The notes: generated by a model from the letters alone, not told the origin. Shown: positions 34,718 through 44,283, numbered from the stretch's first letter. The stretch is DNA of 64,000 bases from Pirellulaceae bacterium (GCA_023382975.1 JAHDXO010000002.1:85434-149433); one strand, 5' to 3'. Numbers and translations: made by a program.

Positions 34718-36514
34718 TTGACAGACAAACAGAAGATTCTGTGTCTTGGTCCGCTGGCCGACGGGGCGACGGCGGCATTGGCACTGCTCCGGGAAGGGTT
34801 TGAAACCATCGAGGTGCGCGACGCGCGCGAAGCGAAACAACTCGCCGCGCGCGGCGAAGTAGCCGGCTGTCTTTGCGGAACGTCCTGGCTGGATCGCATC
34901 GAGACCGACGGGGCCGATTTCCGCCGCCAAATCCTGGACGATCTGCCCGATGGCGTCGTGCTGGTCGACCAAGAGAACACGATCCACTGGGCGAATCACC
35001 GCTTCTGCCAGTTGAACGGAAGCGAAGAAGTGATGGGAAAGAACTTCTACGCGGTTCTGACTCGCCCCGAGATCATCGGCCCCGATTTTTGCCCGTTCCA
35101 CATGGCGTTGGCGACCGGCCGGGCCTCGGCGACCAAGCTGCGAGTCGCCGACAAGCAGTACTACCAGTTACACGTCACGCCGCTGCGCTCACCGAATTCC
35201 CCCGCGGAGAAACGGTTGGTCGTCATCGTCCGGGATATCACCGGCGAAGTGCAGCAGCAGCAGAAGCTGGAGGCGATCCATCAAGCCGGCGTCAAGTTGA
35301 CCGACTTGAAGCCCGACGAGGTGTTCGACATGACGGTCGAGGACCGGATCGAATTGCTCAAATCCAACATCCTGCACTACACGCAGGATCTGCTGAGCTT
35401 CGATGTGGTCGAAATCCGCTTGCTCGAGGAGCGGACAGGCCGCCTGATCCCGCTGCTGGCCGTGGGGATGGATCAGGACGCGACCGGGCGGCAGTTGTTC
35501 GCCGAGCCGCAGGGGTTCGGCGTCACGGGGTTCGTCGCCGCCACCGGCCAGAGCTATCTGTGCGAAGACACGCTCGAAGATCCGCTGTACCTGACCGGGT
35601 TCGAAGGGGCCCGCAGTTCGCTGACCGTGCCCCTGATGTTGCACGATGGCGTGATCGGCACGTTCAACGTCGAGAGCCCGGAACCTCGCGCCTTCTCGCA
35701 GGACGATCTGGTCTTCCTGGAAATCTTTGCCCGCGAAGTGGCTTTCGCGCTGAACACGCTCGAACTGCTGACCGCCCAAAGCGCCGGGACAGCGATGAAG
35801 AGCGTCGAGGCGATCCACCGCGCGGTCGCCCGCCCGATCGACGAGATCCTGAACGACGCGGTGCATGTCCTGGAAGGCTACCTCGGCCACGCGCCGGAAA
35901 TCGAACATCGGCTGAAGAACATCCTCCGCGAGGCCCGCGACATCCGGCACCTGATCCAGGAAGTCGGCAAGGGGATGACGCCTGACGAGGCCGTGCCCGC
36001 CGTGCTGCAAACGGCGGACGAAAGCCGCTTCCGCAAGGTGCGCGTGCTGGTCGTCGACGGCGACGCCGAAATCCTGGACAGCGCCCACCAGACGCTGGAA
36101 CGGTTCGGCTGCACGGTCGAAGGCGCCAAGACCGGCGGCCAGGCGGTTTTTCTGGTCCGGGCCAGTACCATCGACGCGCCCTACGATGCGATCATCAGCG
36201 ACATCCGACTGCCGGACATGACCGGTCACAACCTGATGCAACACCTGCAACCGCTGTTCAAGGGCCGGTTGCCCTTGATTCTGATGCAGGGCTACGGGTA
36301 CGATCCGGGGCACTCGTTGGTCAAGGCGCGCCAGGACGGACTGCATCCCAAAGCCGTCCTGTACAAGCCGTTCCGCGTCGAGCAACTGCTGGACGTGATC
36401 GAGACGATCCTCCAGTGGTGCAAGGAACCGCCCGCCGACGAGTCCGGCGCGAAGCCGACCGACTCGCAGAACCACGAACCGAAGCATGGCGGTGCGGAGG
36501 CTGCCAGCACGTGA
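34718..36514 (+). CDS. PAS-GAF-receiver signalling protein
   Basis: This 598-residue sensor has a receiver-like N-terminus ('KILCLGPLADGATAALALLR'), a PAS domain (about 68-185: 'ILDDLPDGVVLVDQENTIHW', 'LVVIVRDITGE') and a GAF domain (about 200-350: 'TGFVAATGQSYLCEDTLEDP', 'LTVPLMLHDGVIGTFNVESP'). A helical linker follows, then a C-terminal receiver with Asp in 'YDAIISDIRLPDMTG' and Lys in 'AVLYKPFRVEQLL'. No histidine-kinase ATPase domain is present, so it relays but cannot autophosphorylate. The TTG start has a perfectly spaced GGAGGTGA. Confidence 0.85.
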   Translation: MTDKQKILCLGPLADGATAALALLREGFETIEVRDAREAKQLAARGEVAGCLCGTSWLDRIETDGADFRRQILDDLPDGVVLVDQENTIHWANHRFCQLNGSEEVMGKNFYAVLTRPEIIGPDFCPFHMALATGRASATKLRVADKQYYQLHVTPLRSPNSPAEKRLVVIVRDITGEVQQQQKLEAIHQAGVKLTDLKPDEVFDMTVEDRIELLKSNILHYTQDLLSFDVVEIRLLEERTGRLIPLLAVGMDQDATGRQLFAEPQGFGVTGFVAATGQSYLCEDTLEDPLYLTGFEGARSSLTVPLMLHDGVIGTFNVESPEPRAFSQDDLVFLEIFAREVAFALNTLELLTAQSAGTAMKSVEAIHRAVARPIDEILNDAVHVLEGYLGHAPEIEHRLKNILREARDIRHLIQEVGKGMTPDEAVPAVLQTADESRFRKVRVLVVDGDAEILDSAHQTLERFGCTVEGAKTGGQAVFLVRASTIDAPYDAIISDIRLPDMTGHNLMQHLQPLFKGRLPLILMQGYGYDPGHSLVKARQDGLHPKAVLYKPFRVEQLLDVIETILQWCKEPPADESGAKPTDSQNHEPKHGGAEAAST

Positions 36515-36535
36515 ACCGAGACGCACGGTGGTGAT

Positions 36536-37714
36536 TTGTTGCCCTTGATCCTTTGCCAACTCGCGCTGTTCGGCCACTTTGCGCTGTGGGTCGCCGTCCT
36601 GAACCGGCTGCATTCGTTCGCGCTGCGACGGTGGCTCCGCGAAGTGCTGGAAAAACTGATTCTGACGGCCTTGCTGGGCTTGCTGGCGTGGGCTGCCGCG
36701 GTATTGATCCTAATCCCCGGAGCAGTCGAGCGACCGGTGGATCACCTGACCGCCCACCCGGCCGCTGCGGCCTATTTCGTCCTCTGTTGCCTTGTCGCCG
36801 TGTGGATTGCGTCCGTGTGGCTGGTGCGCAAGGTCCGCGGCCACTCGCGACTGCTGCTCAGCAACCACAGCCAAGTCATCCGCGTCGACCGCCACTTGGG
36901 CCGCCTGCCGTGCGGCGATTGGATCACGCGGGCGTGGGCGAACGTGCCGGGGAATCAGTTGCTGCACCTGGAAGTCCACGAGAAGACGATCCGACTGCCG
37001 CGACTATCGGCGGCGCTGGACGGGCTGAGAATCGCCCACCTCTCCGACCTGCACTTCACCGGGCAACTGACGCGGGACTATTTCGACCTGATCGTCGACC
37101 GCACCAACGCCATGCAAGCCGACGTGATCACCGTCACGGGCGACATCATCGACCAGCCCAGGTGTCTGCCGTGGTTCGAGCAGGTGCTGGGACGACTGCA
37201 GAGCCGTCTGGGCGTGTTCTGCGTGCTGGGGAACCACGAATGCCGAATGCCGGGCAAATCGGAGATCGTTCACGCGATTCAATCGGCCGGTCTCAACTAT
37301 ATCGGCGGTACCTGGACGACGGTCGCGCACCAAGGGCAGACGATTCTGCTTGCGGGCAACGAACTACCCTGGTGGGAACCCGCCGCGGACATGGACCGGT
37401 GCAAAGCGGAATGCCAATCAACCGCGGCGTTGCGAGTGCTGCTGGCGCACACGCCGGACCAGATCCAGTGGGCTCGAAGGCACGACTTTGATCTGATGCT
37501 CGCCGGGCACACGCACGGCGGTCAGATCCGCTTCCCGGTGATCGGGCCGGTGCTGAGCCAGAGTTGGTACGGAGTGAAGTACGCCAGCGGCGTCCACTTC
37601 GAGCCGCCGACGGTGCTACACGTCAGCCGCGGCCTCTCCGGCTGCCAACCGCTCCGCATCCTCTGCCGCCCCGAACTCGCCCTGCTCGTCCTGCGCAGCG
37701 CAGTCCCAGCCTGA
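36536..37714 (+). CDS. Membrane metallophosphoesterase
   Basis: This 392-residue protein has two or three N-terminal helices (residues 1-95) and a calcineurin-like phosphoesterase domain. The metal motifs are complete: 'IAHLSDLHFTG', 'VTGDIIDQP', 'VLGNHECR', 'LLAHTPDQ' and 'LAGHTHGGQIR'. It resembles the YkuE/LpxH-like group, which acts on lipid-linked or other phosphoesters. It begins at the TTG at 36536, 21 bases after the sensor gene, so the two are co-transcribed. Its 3' end abuts the hsdM remnant on the opposite strand. Confidence 0.85.
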   Translation: MLPLILCQLALFGHFALWVAVLNRLHSFALRRWLREVLEKLILTALLGLLAWAAAVLILIPGAVERPVDHLTAHPAAAAYFVLCCLVAVWIASVWLVRKVRGHSRLLLSNHSQVIRVDRHLGRLPCGDWITRAWANVPGNQLLHLEVHEKTIRLPRLSAALDGLRIAHLSDLHFTGQLTRDYFDLIVDRTNAMQADVITVTGDIIDQPRCLPWFEQVLGRLQSRLGVFCVLGNHECRMPGKSEIVHAIQSAGLNYIGGTWTTVAHQGQTILLAGNELPWWEPAADMDRCKAECQSTAALRVLLAHTPDQIQWARRHDFDLMLAGHTHGGQIRFPVIGPVLSQSWYGVKYASGVHFEPPTVLHVSRGLSGCQPLRILCRPELALLVLRSAVPA

Positions 37715-37737
37715 CGAGCAACGGCGCTGCTGGCAAC

Positions 37738-38558
37738 AGCACCCCGTGCGGCAGGATGATCGCCATCACGCCGTCGTCCTTCAGGTAGTGCAGCAGCATG
37801 TTCATGCGCGCCAGGTTGTAGGTCGTGATGTTCTTCTCCATCCCGACGATCTTGCCGATCGTCCCGCCCGACTCGGTCATGCGGTGCCGCACGTTCAGCA
37901 GCAGCGACCCCGACCCGCAGGCAAAGTCAAACACGGCGTTCAGCTTCTTCCGCTGGCCGGTCTTGGGCTCCTGGCTGTCGAGCGTGACGATACCGGACAG
38001 GATGCTCGAAATCTGCTGCGGCGTGTAGAACTCGCCCGCCTTCTTGCCCGACCCAGCCGCGAACTGTCCGATCAGGTACTCGTAGGCATCCCCCAGCGTG
38101 TCGACATCGGTTGAAAAGAGCGCCATGCCCCGCGCGATCTCGCTGATGATCGAGCACAGCTTGGCGTTGCGGTCGTCGTACTTGCGCCCGAGCTTGTCCG
38201 AGCCGAGATTGATCTCCGAGAACAGCCCCTGGAAGTTGCTGGAGAACGACTCTTCCTCGATGAATTTGAACCCCTTCTGCAGCGTGTCCAGCAGTTTCCC
38301 GTCCTGAGTCTTGGCGAGGTGGACGATGTTGGTCCACAGGTATTGCGGCTCGATGACGTAATGCACCTTGCGGCGCATCTGCTTCTCGAACGCCACCCAG
38401 TTCCTTCTTCGCGGCCTGCTCGTAGTTGTCCGAGAGGTACCGCAGGAACAGGAACGACAGCATGTAATCGCGGAAGTCGTCCGCGTTCATCGCCCCGCGC
38501 AGCGTGTCGGCGATGTTCCAGAGGGTCTTGCCGAGTTGTTTTGGTCGAGATCGGTCAT
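37738..38558 (-). pseudogene. hsdM: Decayed type I restriction methyltransferase HsdM
   Basis: Fragments of HsdM are clear but cannot make an enzyme. Starting at the ATG at 38558 the frame reads MTDLDQN; then a one-base shift is needed to reach 'LGKTLWNIADTLRGAMNADD' and 'YMLSFLFLRYLSDNYEQAAK'. A second shift, with about 30 residues deleted, leads to 'VAFEKQMRRKVHYVIEPQYL'. The SAM motif 'VFDFACGSGSLLLNVRHRMT' is kept. After 'LARMNMLLH' the sequence jumps to 'YLKDDGVMAIILPHGVL', losing about 70 residues that include the catalytic NPPF motif. The C-terminus is also gone. No hsdR or hsdS is nearby. Confidence 0.88.
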
Positions 38559-38758
38559 GGAGTTGGCACGGGTTTTGGTTGGATTTGTTCGTGGAGCACT
38601 GCGGGCGGGATTCGCACCGTTTTGCCATCCTGGACGATGATCAGATCCGTGCCCGTTTGGATTGCCGTTTTGCGGGCGAGTTCGGACGCGCGTCGCAGGG
38701 CCTCGTGCGAGGCGCGGAGGTCGGGGTCTTTGGCGTTGGAAATATCCTTCGAGTTCAT
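38555..38758 (-). CDS. Small protein upstream of hsdM remnant
   Basis: This 67-residue protein reads MNSKDISNAKDPDLRASHEA onward with a basic helical middle (ALRRASELARKTAIQTGTDL) and a short strand segment 'IIVQDGKTVRIPP'. Its TGA overlaps the hsdM ATG by 4 bases, so it was co-translated with the methyltransferase. It resembles small antitoxin-like proteins found before type I restriction genes, but I cannot name the family. It is intact while the neighbour has decayed. Confidence 0.6.
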   Translation of the reverse strand: MNSKDISNAKDPDLRASHEALRRASELARKTAIQTGTDLIIVQDGKTVRIPPAVLHEQIQPKPVPTP

Positions 38759-38842
38759 CGGTTTTCACTCCAATCCAGCAGAGTTGGCGTCGCACCGGCA
38801 TTATCGTACACGGCCCACGAGTCCGCCGCCGACTAAGCGTCC

Positions 38843-39222
38843 TCAATCCCTGTCTCCCCTCTCCTCGCTTCGGGGAGAGGGGGCGGGGGGTGAGGGGTGT
38901 TCGGTTTCCATCTCCCGGATCCGCTGCTGAACTTGCTCAGCGATTCGCGCCCGGCACGAGCCCGGTTCGCGCAACACATCGTAGCCGGAAATGCGCACCA
39001 CCCGATAGCCCTGCCTGTTGAGAAAATCACTCTGCACGCGGTCCCGCTGCCGTCCGTCTTCCGTAAGGTGATCGGCACCGTCGACTTCGAGGATCAGTCC
39101 CAATTCCACACAGCAGAAGTCGGTCGTATAAGGGGGTATGGCGTACTCGCGGCGAAACTTCTGGCTGCCGATCTGCCGGTTGCGAACCCACTGCCAGACG
39201 GTGTTGGCAAACTCGTTGACGC
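38843..39222 (-). pseudogene. DUF559 nuclease-like fragment
   Basis: The frame shows a DUF559 (Vsr-like PD-(D/E)xK) domain: 'VWQWVRNRQIGSQKFRREYA', 'IPPYTTDFCCVELGLILEVD', 'DGADHLTEDGRQRDRVQSDF' and 'QGYRVVRISGYDVL'. The upstream part is not protein-like and has no usable start before about 39222, so the gene is 5'-truncated or degraded. The C-terminus runs into a G/C hairpin repeat (38856-38882). It lies beside the decayed hsdM, and the two may be remains of one restriction locus. Confidence 0.6.
38856..38882. repeat. REP-like G/C hairpin
   Basis: A 9-bp perfect stem (CCCCTCTCC/GGAGAGGGG) encloses the loop tcgcttcgg and is followed by a G-rich run. In the minus frame of the DUF559 fragment it encodes 'SPPAPSPRSEERG', a peptide that usually reveals this kind of intergenic repeat. 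Confidence 0.65.
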
Positions 39223-39647
39223 TTGCGCTCTGGGAGTGCGGTGTCCCAGTGGGCGCGGTCGCCGGGGTCCAGGAGCTGGACGCGGCACGAGGGCAGCGAG
39301 CGGTGCGGGCGTTGCTACTTTGATGGACGGCCCCTGCAATCGTCCAAGCGCAAGACCAGCACGAGATCGGCGAGTTGCGGGAACTGCGGCTTTGCGACGT
39401 CACGAAAGCCTCAGAGCAAACGACGCAACGGAAGACTTCAGCGACGTGTTGTAGACGTGCCGCCCGCCGGGGCATCGAATTCCGTCGCGGATGTGACCGT
39501 TTGCGCGAATCGCGCGACGTTCAAGAAGATCGTCGCGCCGGGGAAATGGTACGGCAAGGGCTTTGATGGTAAGCTGGCGAAGTGCTGGCCCGGTCGGCGA
39601 CGGCACGACGACCAGGGCTCTTCCCAACTTCACTTTCCCCCGCTGCC
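39223..39647. other. Gene-poor stretch
   Basis: This stretch of about 425 bases between the DUF559 fragment and the copper ATPase gene shows no protein-like frame that I can support. It probably holds degraded remains of the restriction locus and the promoter of the ATPase. Confidence 0.4.
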
Positions 39648-42128
39648 ATGTCCGCTTCGTCTGACAACGATCTGCGTGATCCCGCGAGCCCGGTGTCGGG
39701 TCCGGTTCGCTGTTCGCATTGTGGTGTGCCGGTTCCGGCCGGGTTGGTCGAGGCGGATTCGCCATTGCAGTTTTGCTGCCACGGCTGCCGCACGGTGTAC
39801 CAGATGATCCACGCCTGCGGCATGGACCGCTTCTACCGTCTGCGGGACGCCAGCGGAGCGTCTGCGCCGCCGGCTCGCGTCACGGATCGGCGCTATCGTG
39901 AATTCGACGATCCGGTCTTCCGCGGCTTGTACTACCAGACGCTGCCCGACGGGATGCAGTCGACCGAGTTGTACCTGGAGGGCGTTCACTGCTCGGCCTG
40001 TGTCTGGTTGGTCGAGAAGCTGCCCAACATCGCTCCGGGGGTGCTCGAAGCACGCTTGGACATCCGCCGCTCGCTGGTTCGCATCCGCTGGAACGACGAA
40101 CAAGTCGCCTTGTCGCAGATCGCTTGCGCGTTGGACTCGTTGGGCTATCCGCCTCACCCCGCGAAAGACGCCCGCGCCCGGCAGTTGCGGCGGCGCGAGG
40201 ACCATCGCTTCCTGATCCGCATCGGCGTCGCAGCGGCCTGTACCGGCAACGTGATGACACTAGCCTTTGCCTTGTACGGCGCGATGTTCACGGGGATCGA
40301 AGCCGAATACTCGCAACTGTTCCGCTTGGCCAGTATGGGATTCGGGCTGATCGCCCTGCTTTGGCCGGGCAGCCTGTTTTTCCGCGGCGCTTGGGCGGCG
40401 CTGCGCACCCGAACGGCGCATCTGGATCTGCCGATCGCGCTCGGCCTGGGCGCCGGAGGCATCGCGGGAACGATCAACGCGATCCGGGGCACCGGCGAGA
40501 TCTACTTCGATTCGTTGACGATGCTGATCTTCCTGCTTCTGGTCGGGCGTTGGATTCAGCGGCGTCAGCAACGCTGGGCCGGAGACGCGGTCGAGTTGCT
40601 CTTCTCGCTGACGCCGACGTCCGCGCGGCGGGTCGGCGACGCTGGGATCAGCGAGGTGCCGTTGGAAGCGATCGTGCCGGACGACGTGGTCGAGGTCCGC
40701 GCGGGCGACTCGATCCCGACCGACGGCATCGTGCTCGAAGGCCAGTCGGCGGTCGACCAGTCGCTGCTGACCGGCGAAGCGCAGCCGGTCTCCGTCGCGC
40801 CGGGCGAAGCCGTCCATGCCGGCACGGTGAACCTGAGCGGCCGTCTGCTGGTCCGCGTCCGCGAGGTAGGTGACCGGACCCGAGTCGGCCGTTTGATGCG
40901 GCTGGTGGAAGAGTGCAGTCAGCGCCGCGCGCCGGTCGTCTTGATGGCTGACCGCATCGCTGGCCGGTTCGTGGTCGCCGTCCTGGCGCTGGCCGCGGTG
41001 ACCTTCGGGCTGTGGCTCTCTTGGGACGCCGACCACGCGATCGATCACGCGGTCGCACTGCTGATTGTGACTTGCCCCTGCGCCCTGGGCATGGCGACTC
41101 CTCTGGCCGTCACCGTGGCGTTGGGACGCGCCGCGCGGCGTCAGATCCTGATCAAAGGCGGGGAGGTACTCGAACTGCTGGCCCGCCCCGGCACGGTCTT
41201 CCTGGACAAGACAGGTACGCTGACCGCCGGGCGGACGAGCGTGCTGTCGTGGAGCGGAGACGAATCGGCCATGCCGTTGGTGGCCGCGTTGGAACAGCAT
41301 TCGGCGCACCCGATCGCGGTGGCGCTGGTCCGTTATTGCCTCGAACGAACCGGTCGGGACGCGACGGCCGCGTCAATGGTCGACAACGTGCGGCAGACAA
41401 CGGGCGGCGGATTGGCCGGCACGGTGGACGGCCGCGAGGTCGTGGTCGGATCCGCGCGGTTCGTGCGCGAACAGGGGTTTGCGGCCGACGCGGAGATCGA
41501 CCGGGCCGAACAAGCCGCGGTGGCCGAAGCGGCGACGCCGGTGTTGGTCGCCGTCGACGGTCGGGTGGTCGCGGTGGCCGCACTGGGCGATCCGTTGCGC
41601 GAGGACGTCGCCGACGCGTTGGGCCAACTGAGGCAATTGGGCTGGCACGTGCAAATCCTCTCCGGCGACCATCCGGGCGTGGTTCAGGCCGTCGCCGCGC
41701 GCTTGGGCGTGCCCGCGCACGAAGCCACCGGTGGCGCGACCCCTGAGGACAAGGTGGCCCGCGTGCGGCAGGCGGCCGGCGAGGGGCGTGTGGTCATGGT
41801 CGGCGACGGCGTCAATGATGCGGCCGCGCTGTCGGCAGCGACGGTCGGGATCGCCGTGCATGGCGGCGCCGAGGCTAGTCTGGCCGCGGCCGATGTGTAC
41901 CTGAACCGCAGCGGCCTGCTGCCGATCATCGACTTGATCCACGCCGCCCGCAATACGATGCGGACGATCCGCCGCTGTCTGGCGGCCTCGCTGTGCTACA
42001 ATGTCTTGGCGGCCTCGTTGGCGGTGGCCGGGCTGATCAGTCCGCTGCTGGCAGCCATCCTGATGCCGATCAGTTCGTTCACCGTGCTGGGCTTGGCCTA
42101 CGCCGCTCGAACCTTCGGAGACCGATGA
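39648..42128 (+). CDS. ccoI: Copper-translocating P-type ATPase, CcoI/FixI type
   Basis: This 826-residue P1B ATPase has a Cys-rich N-terminal finger (CSHCG...CCHGC), a heavy-metal-associated domain with C-S-A-C in '[16 protein letters not shown]', and eight membrane helices. It has the copper site TCPCALG, phosphorylation motif DKTGT, '[11 protein letters not shown]', HP motif '[10 protein letters not shown]' and hinge '[10 protein letters not shown]'. The Cys-rich start and the small ccoS gene directly behind identify the CcoI type, which supplies copper to cbb3-type cytochrome oxidase. The ATG at 39648 is chosen. No ccoNOP genes lie in this window. Confidence 0.9.
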   Translation: MSASSDNDLRDPASPVSGPVRCSHCGVPVPAGLVEADSPLQFCCHGCRTVYQMIHACGMDRFYRLRDASGASAPPARVTDRRYREFDDPVFRGLYYQTLPDGMQSTELYLEGVHCSACVWLVEKLPNIAPGVLEARLDIRRSLVRIRWNDEQVALSQIACALDSLGYPPHPAKDARARQLRRREDHRFLIRIGVAAACTGNVMTLAFALYGAMFTGIEAEYSQLFRLASMGFGLIALLWPGSLFFRGAWAALRTRTAHLDLPIALGLGAGGIAGTINAIRGTGEIYFDSLTMLIFLLLVGRWIQRRQQRWAGDAVELLFSLTPTSARRVGDAGISEVPLEAIVPDDVVEVRAGDSIPTDGIVLEGQSAVDQSLLTGEAQPVSVAPGEAVHAGTVNLSGRLLVRVREVGDRTRVGRLMRLVEECSQRRAPVVLMADRIAGRFVVAVLALAAVTFGLWLSWDADHAIDHAVALLIVTCPCALGMATPLAVTVALGRAARRQILIKGGEVLELLARPGTVFLDKTGTLTAGRTSVLSWSGDESAMPLVAALEQHSAHPIAVALVRYCLERTGRDATAASMVDNVRQTTGGGLAGTVDGREVVVGSARFVREQGFAADAEIDRAEQAAVAEAATPVLVAVDGRVVAVAALGDPLREDVADALGQLRQLGWHVQILSGDHPGVVQAVAARLGVPAHEATGGATPEDKVARVRQAAGEGRVVMVGDGVNDAAALSAATVGIAVHGGAEASLAAADVYLNRSGLLPIIDLIHAARNTMRTIRRCLAASLCYNVLAASLAVAGLISPLLAAILMPISSFTVLGLAYAARTFGDR

Positions 42129-42286
42129 TGAGCGTGATCTATGTCCTGCTGCCCGTCGCCGCGTTGTTGGCCGCCGCCGCCGTGACCGCCTTTATCGTCG
42201 CCGTCCGCCGCGGTCAGTTCGACGACCTCGACACCCCCGCCGTGCGCATCTTGCACGACGACGAGGACGAGCCGAAGCATCCGTGA
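42125..42286 (+). CDS. ccoS: cbb3 oxidase maturation protein CcoS
   Basis: This is a 53-residue single-helix protein: [19 protein letters not shown], then '[20 protein letters not shown]' and an acidic tail. The 'RxGQFDDLxTPAxRIL' stretch is the CcoS signature. CcoS is needed to insert cofactors into cbb3-type oxidase. Its ATG overlaps the ATPase stop by 4 bases (ATGA), so the two are translationally coupled. A second ATG follows at 42128. Confidence 0.92.
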   Translation: MMSVIYVLLPVAALLAAAAVTAFIVAVRRGQFDDLDTPAVRILHDDEDEPKHP

Positions 42287-42417
42287 GGAGTTGTGCGGCA
42301 GCAACGACCTTTCCGATCGCAGGCAGGGCGTGGCGTTTGTTCGGAGATTTCGTAGAATGAATTGACGGATGAGCACCTGTGTCCGTCCACCGACCAGTCA
42401 TCTGAGGATTCACGAGC

Positions 42418-42771
42418 ATGACGACCGTTGATCTTGAACCGCTCACCGTGGCCGTTCCGCTGCGGGAGGATGCACCAGGCGTTTACCGTGTTGGCGACAG
42501 CCGGGTGCTGCTCGAATTAGTCCTCGACGCATTCAATCGCGGCGAAAGCCCTGAGGGCATTGTGCGGTCTTATCGCACACTCGCGCTGGCTGACGTGTAT
42601 GCAGTGATCAGCCGTTATTTGGCGGACCCAGATCCCTTCGACGAGTACCTCCGCGGCTGTGACGAGGAAGCCGATGCGATCCGCCGCCAAGTGGAGGCAG
42701 CGGGGATGGCCGGCGAGATCAGCAAGGATGAGTTGCTGGCTCGAGCCCGCGCAAAAGGGTTGTGCCCGTGA
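42418..42771 (+). CDS. DUF433 antitoxin
   Basis: This 117-residue DUF433 protein has a helical DNA-binding core 'VGDSRVLLELVLDAFNRGES' and 'EGIVRSYRTLALADVYAVIS', and a C-terminal arm 'EISKDELLARARAKG' that should bind the toxin. It is the intact counterpart of the orphan antitoxin at 3990. Its TGA overlaps the GTG start of the DUF5615 toxin. The pair is likely autoregulated from the 130-base gap upstream, although no operator is evident. Confidence 0.85.
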   Translation: MTTVDLEPLTVAVPLREDAPGVYRVGDSRVLLELVLDAFNRGESPEGIVRSYRTLALADVYAVISRYLADPDPFDEYLRGCDEEADAIRRQVEAAGMAGEISKDELLARARAKGLCP

Positions 42772-43118
42772 TCGCGTTTCTCGTCGACCAGAACTTCAAT
42801 GACCACATTGTGGACGGCTTGATCCGCCGTGGCATGATTTCGGAGTTGACCCATGTTCGCGACGTTGGTTTGGCAGCAGCGTCCGATCCGACCATCCTGG
42901 AATGGGCCGCTTCGCAAGGTTTGATTTTGCTGACACACGACCGCAGGACGATTCCCCTATTCGCGCACGCCCGTGTTGCCGCTGGCCAGGCCATGCCGGG
43001 CGTCTTTCTGGTGAACAATGACATGCCGATCCGGCAAGCGATCGATGAACTGTCGATGGCGGCCCATTGTTTGTCCGCCGATGAGTGCAAAAACGTGGTC
43101 ACGTATTTCCCGCTGTGA
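42768..43118 (+). CDS. DUF5615 PIN-like toxin
   Basis: This 116-residue PIN-like protein has an early acidic cluster in 'IAFLVDQNFNDHIVDGLIRR', the region 'VGLAAASDPTILEWAASQGL' and the hallmark 'ILLTHDRRTIPLFAH', plus 'GVFLVNNDMPIRQAIDEL'. Such proteins are presumed RNase toxins neutralised by DUF433 proteins. The GTG at 42768 overlaps the antitoxin stop (GTGA); an in-frame GTG two codons earlier is possible. All key residues are kept, in contrast with the broken gene at 4300. Confidence 0.83.
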   Translation: MIAFLVDQNFNDHIVDGLIRRGMISELTHVRDVGLAAASDPTILEWAASQGLILLTHDRRTIPLFAHARVAAGQAMPGVFLVNNDMPIRQAIDELSMAAHCLSADECKNVVTYFPL

Positions 43119-43155
43119 GCTGGGTTGCGCGGTTTGCACAGGCTGGCACCTTGTG

Positions 43156-44079
43156 CTACGATTCCGCGTCGCGCTGCGGATGCAGGTGGATGAAGCTCTT
43201 GCCGAGGCGTCCGCCGTAGTTGCCGGCTGAGATGCGGAGCAGTCCCGGCGTATCGACCGACGCGGCGATGGCGGCTTGGGTCGCTCGGCTGATCGAGGCC
43301 AGGTCGCGGCCGTTCATGATGATTTCCATCACCGACTGGACGCCCTCGGGCAACTGCGAATCGGCGTGGGGATCGTCCCGTAGCTGCGGGCAGTATTTTT
43401 CGTAGGTGCTGGCGATCGTGAAGCGGTAGCGGCTGCCGGCTTTCGAGCCGCTGCCGGCGATCCCACCGGGAAACGGCATGATCACGCCCGGACACTGCTG
43501 CACGGCCGCCACGCCCTTCTCCGCTGCGTCCAACGCCGCGTCGGCGGTCTCGCCGAAGTACCACAGATTGCCGCCCATCAAACCCTCGGCGTACCCCAAT
43601 CGCCGGTCAAGGATAAACTCGCCGCCCAGCGTCGGGATCCACCACATCTTGCGTCCGTAACGCTCGATGCGTCGCTGGAAGCCGTCGCCGAAATAGGCGA
43701 TCTTGCGGCCCATGCGAAAGAAGTGTTCGGAATCGATCAGGTTGAAGCAAGCGGCGGTCGGGCACGTCAACACGTTTTGGCTGATCCGCACCATCGCCGC
43801 CCGCTCGAGCGCCTCGACGCGGTCCTTGCGGAACCGCGGCATGTGCAATTGAACGATCGCGCCCGGCCGCCCGTCGGGCGTCGCGAAGGACTCGTCGCCC
43901 TCCGGTCCGACGTAGCGGTCCAAACCGGCTTCGCAATCGCACAGGATCGTACTGGACGCGTTGCCGGTCGCCGCCTGGACGGCATGTTCGACCCAGCGCC
44001 GGTCACGAGCCGTGATGAGGAACTCGACGTAGATGCTGCGGAACGCTTCGGCATAGGTATCTTCAACAATCGCGGGCAT
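43156..44079 (-). CDS. fhcD: Formylmethanofuran:tetrahydromethanopterin formyltransferase
   Basis: This 307-residue enzyme moves the formyl group between methanofuran and tetrahydromethanopterin. Family marks are 'VEDTYAEAFRSIYVEFLITA', 'VLTCPTAACFNLIDSE', 'MGRKIAYFGDGFQRR', 'CPGVIMPFPGGIAGSGSKAG', 'LPEGVQSVMEIIMNG' and the C-terminal 'LLRISAGNYGGRLGKSFIHL'. In bacteria it works with FhcABC in formaldehyde oxidation, and planctomycetes are known to carry this pathway. A strong AGGAGGAG precedes the ATG. The other fhc genes are not in the window, so the gene is split from its complex here. Confidence 0.92.
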   Translation of the reverse strand: MPAIVEDTYAEAFRSIYVEFLITARDRRWVEHAVQAATGNASSTILCDCEAGLDRYVGPEGDESFATPDGRPGAIVQLHMPRFRKDRVEALERAAMVRISQNVLTCPTAACFNLIDSEHFFRMGRKIAYFGDGFQRRIERYGRKMWWIPTLGGEFILDRRLGYAEGLMGGNLWYFGETADAALDAAEKGVAAVQQCPGVIMPFPGGIAGSGSKAGSRYRFTIASTYEKYCPQLRDDPHADSQLPEGVQSVMEIIMNGRDLASISRATQAAIAASVDTPGLLRISAGNYGGRLGKSFIHLHPQRDAES

Positions 44080-44186
44080 GGAGACTCCTCCTGCAAGAGA
44101 AACTTCGTCGCCGAACTCGTCGGAATCCAGACAACCACAACTTCGCAGTTCGACTGTCTCACTTCGAAAAAATTGCCTCGGTATCT

Positions 44187-44276
44187 GGCGAGCGGTGGGC
44201 GTCAGCCCACTGGTTTTCCGCAACATTCATCTGCCAGCAGCAAGACAACCGGTGGGCTAACGCCTCACCGCTCGCC
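44187..44276. repeat. Approximately 30-bp inverted repeat
   Basis: The arms 44187-44215 and 44247-44276 are near-perfect reverse complements ('ggcgagcggtgggcgtcagc' against the complement of 'cgcctcaccgctcgcc'). The loop is about 31 bases. It lies between the small zinc-type protein gene and fhcD, both on the minus strand, and would form a long hairpin in the transcript. Confidence 0.85.
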
Positions 44277-44283
44277 GAAGGCA

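Noticed and set aside
35189..36613. Minus-strand frame of 474 codons
   Set aside because: It is antisense to the PAS-GAF-receiver gene.
39400..39765. Minus-strand frame of 121 codons
   Set aside because: It overlaps the start of the copper ATPase and shows no protein-like pattern.
43144..43157. Possible second sigma-54 promoter (tggcaccttgtgct)
   Set aside because: The spacing between GG and GC is two bases too short, and no gene starts downstream on that strand.
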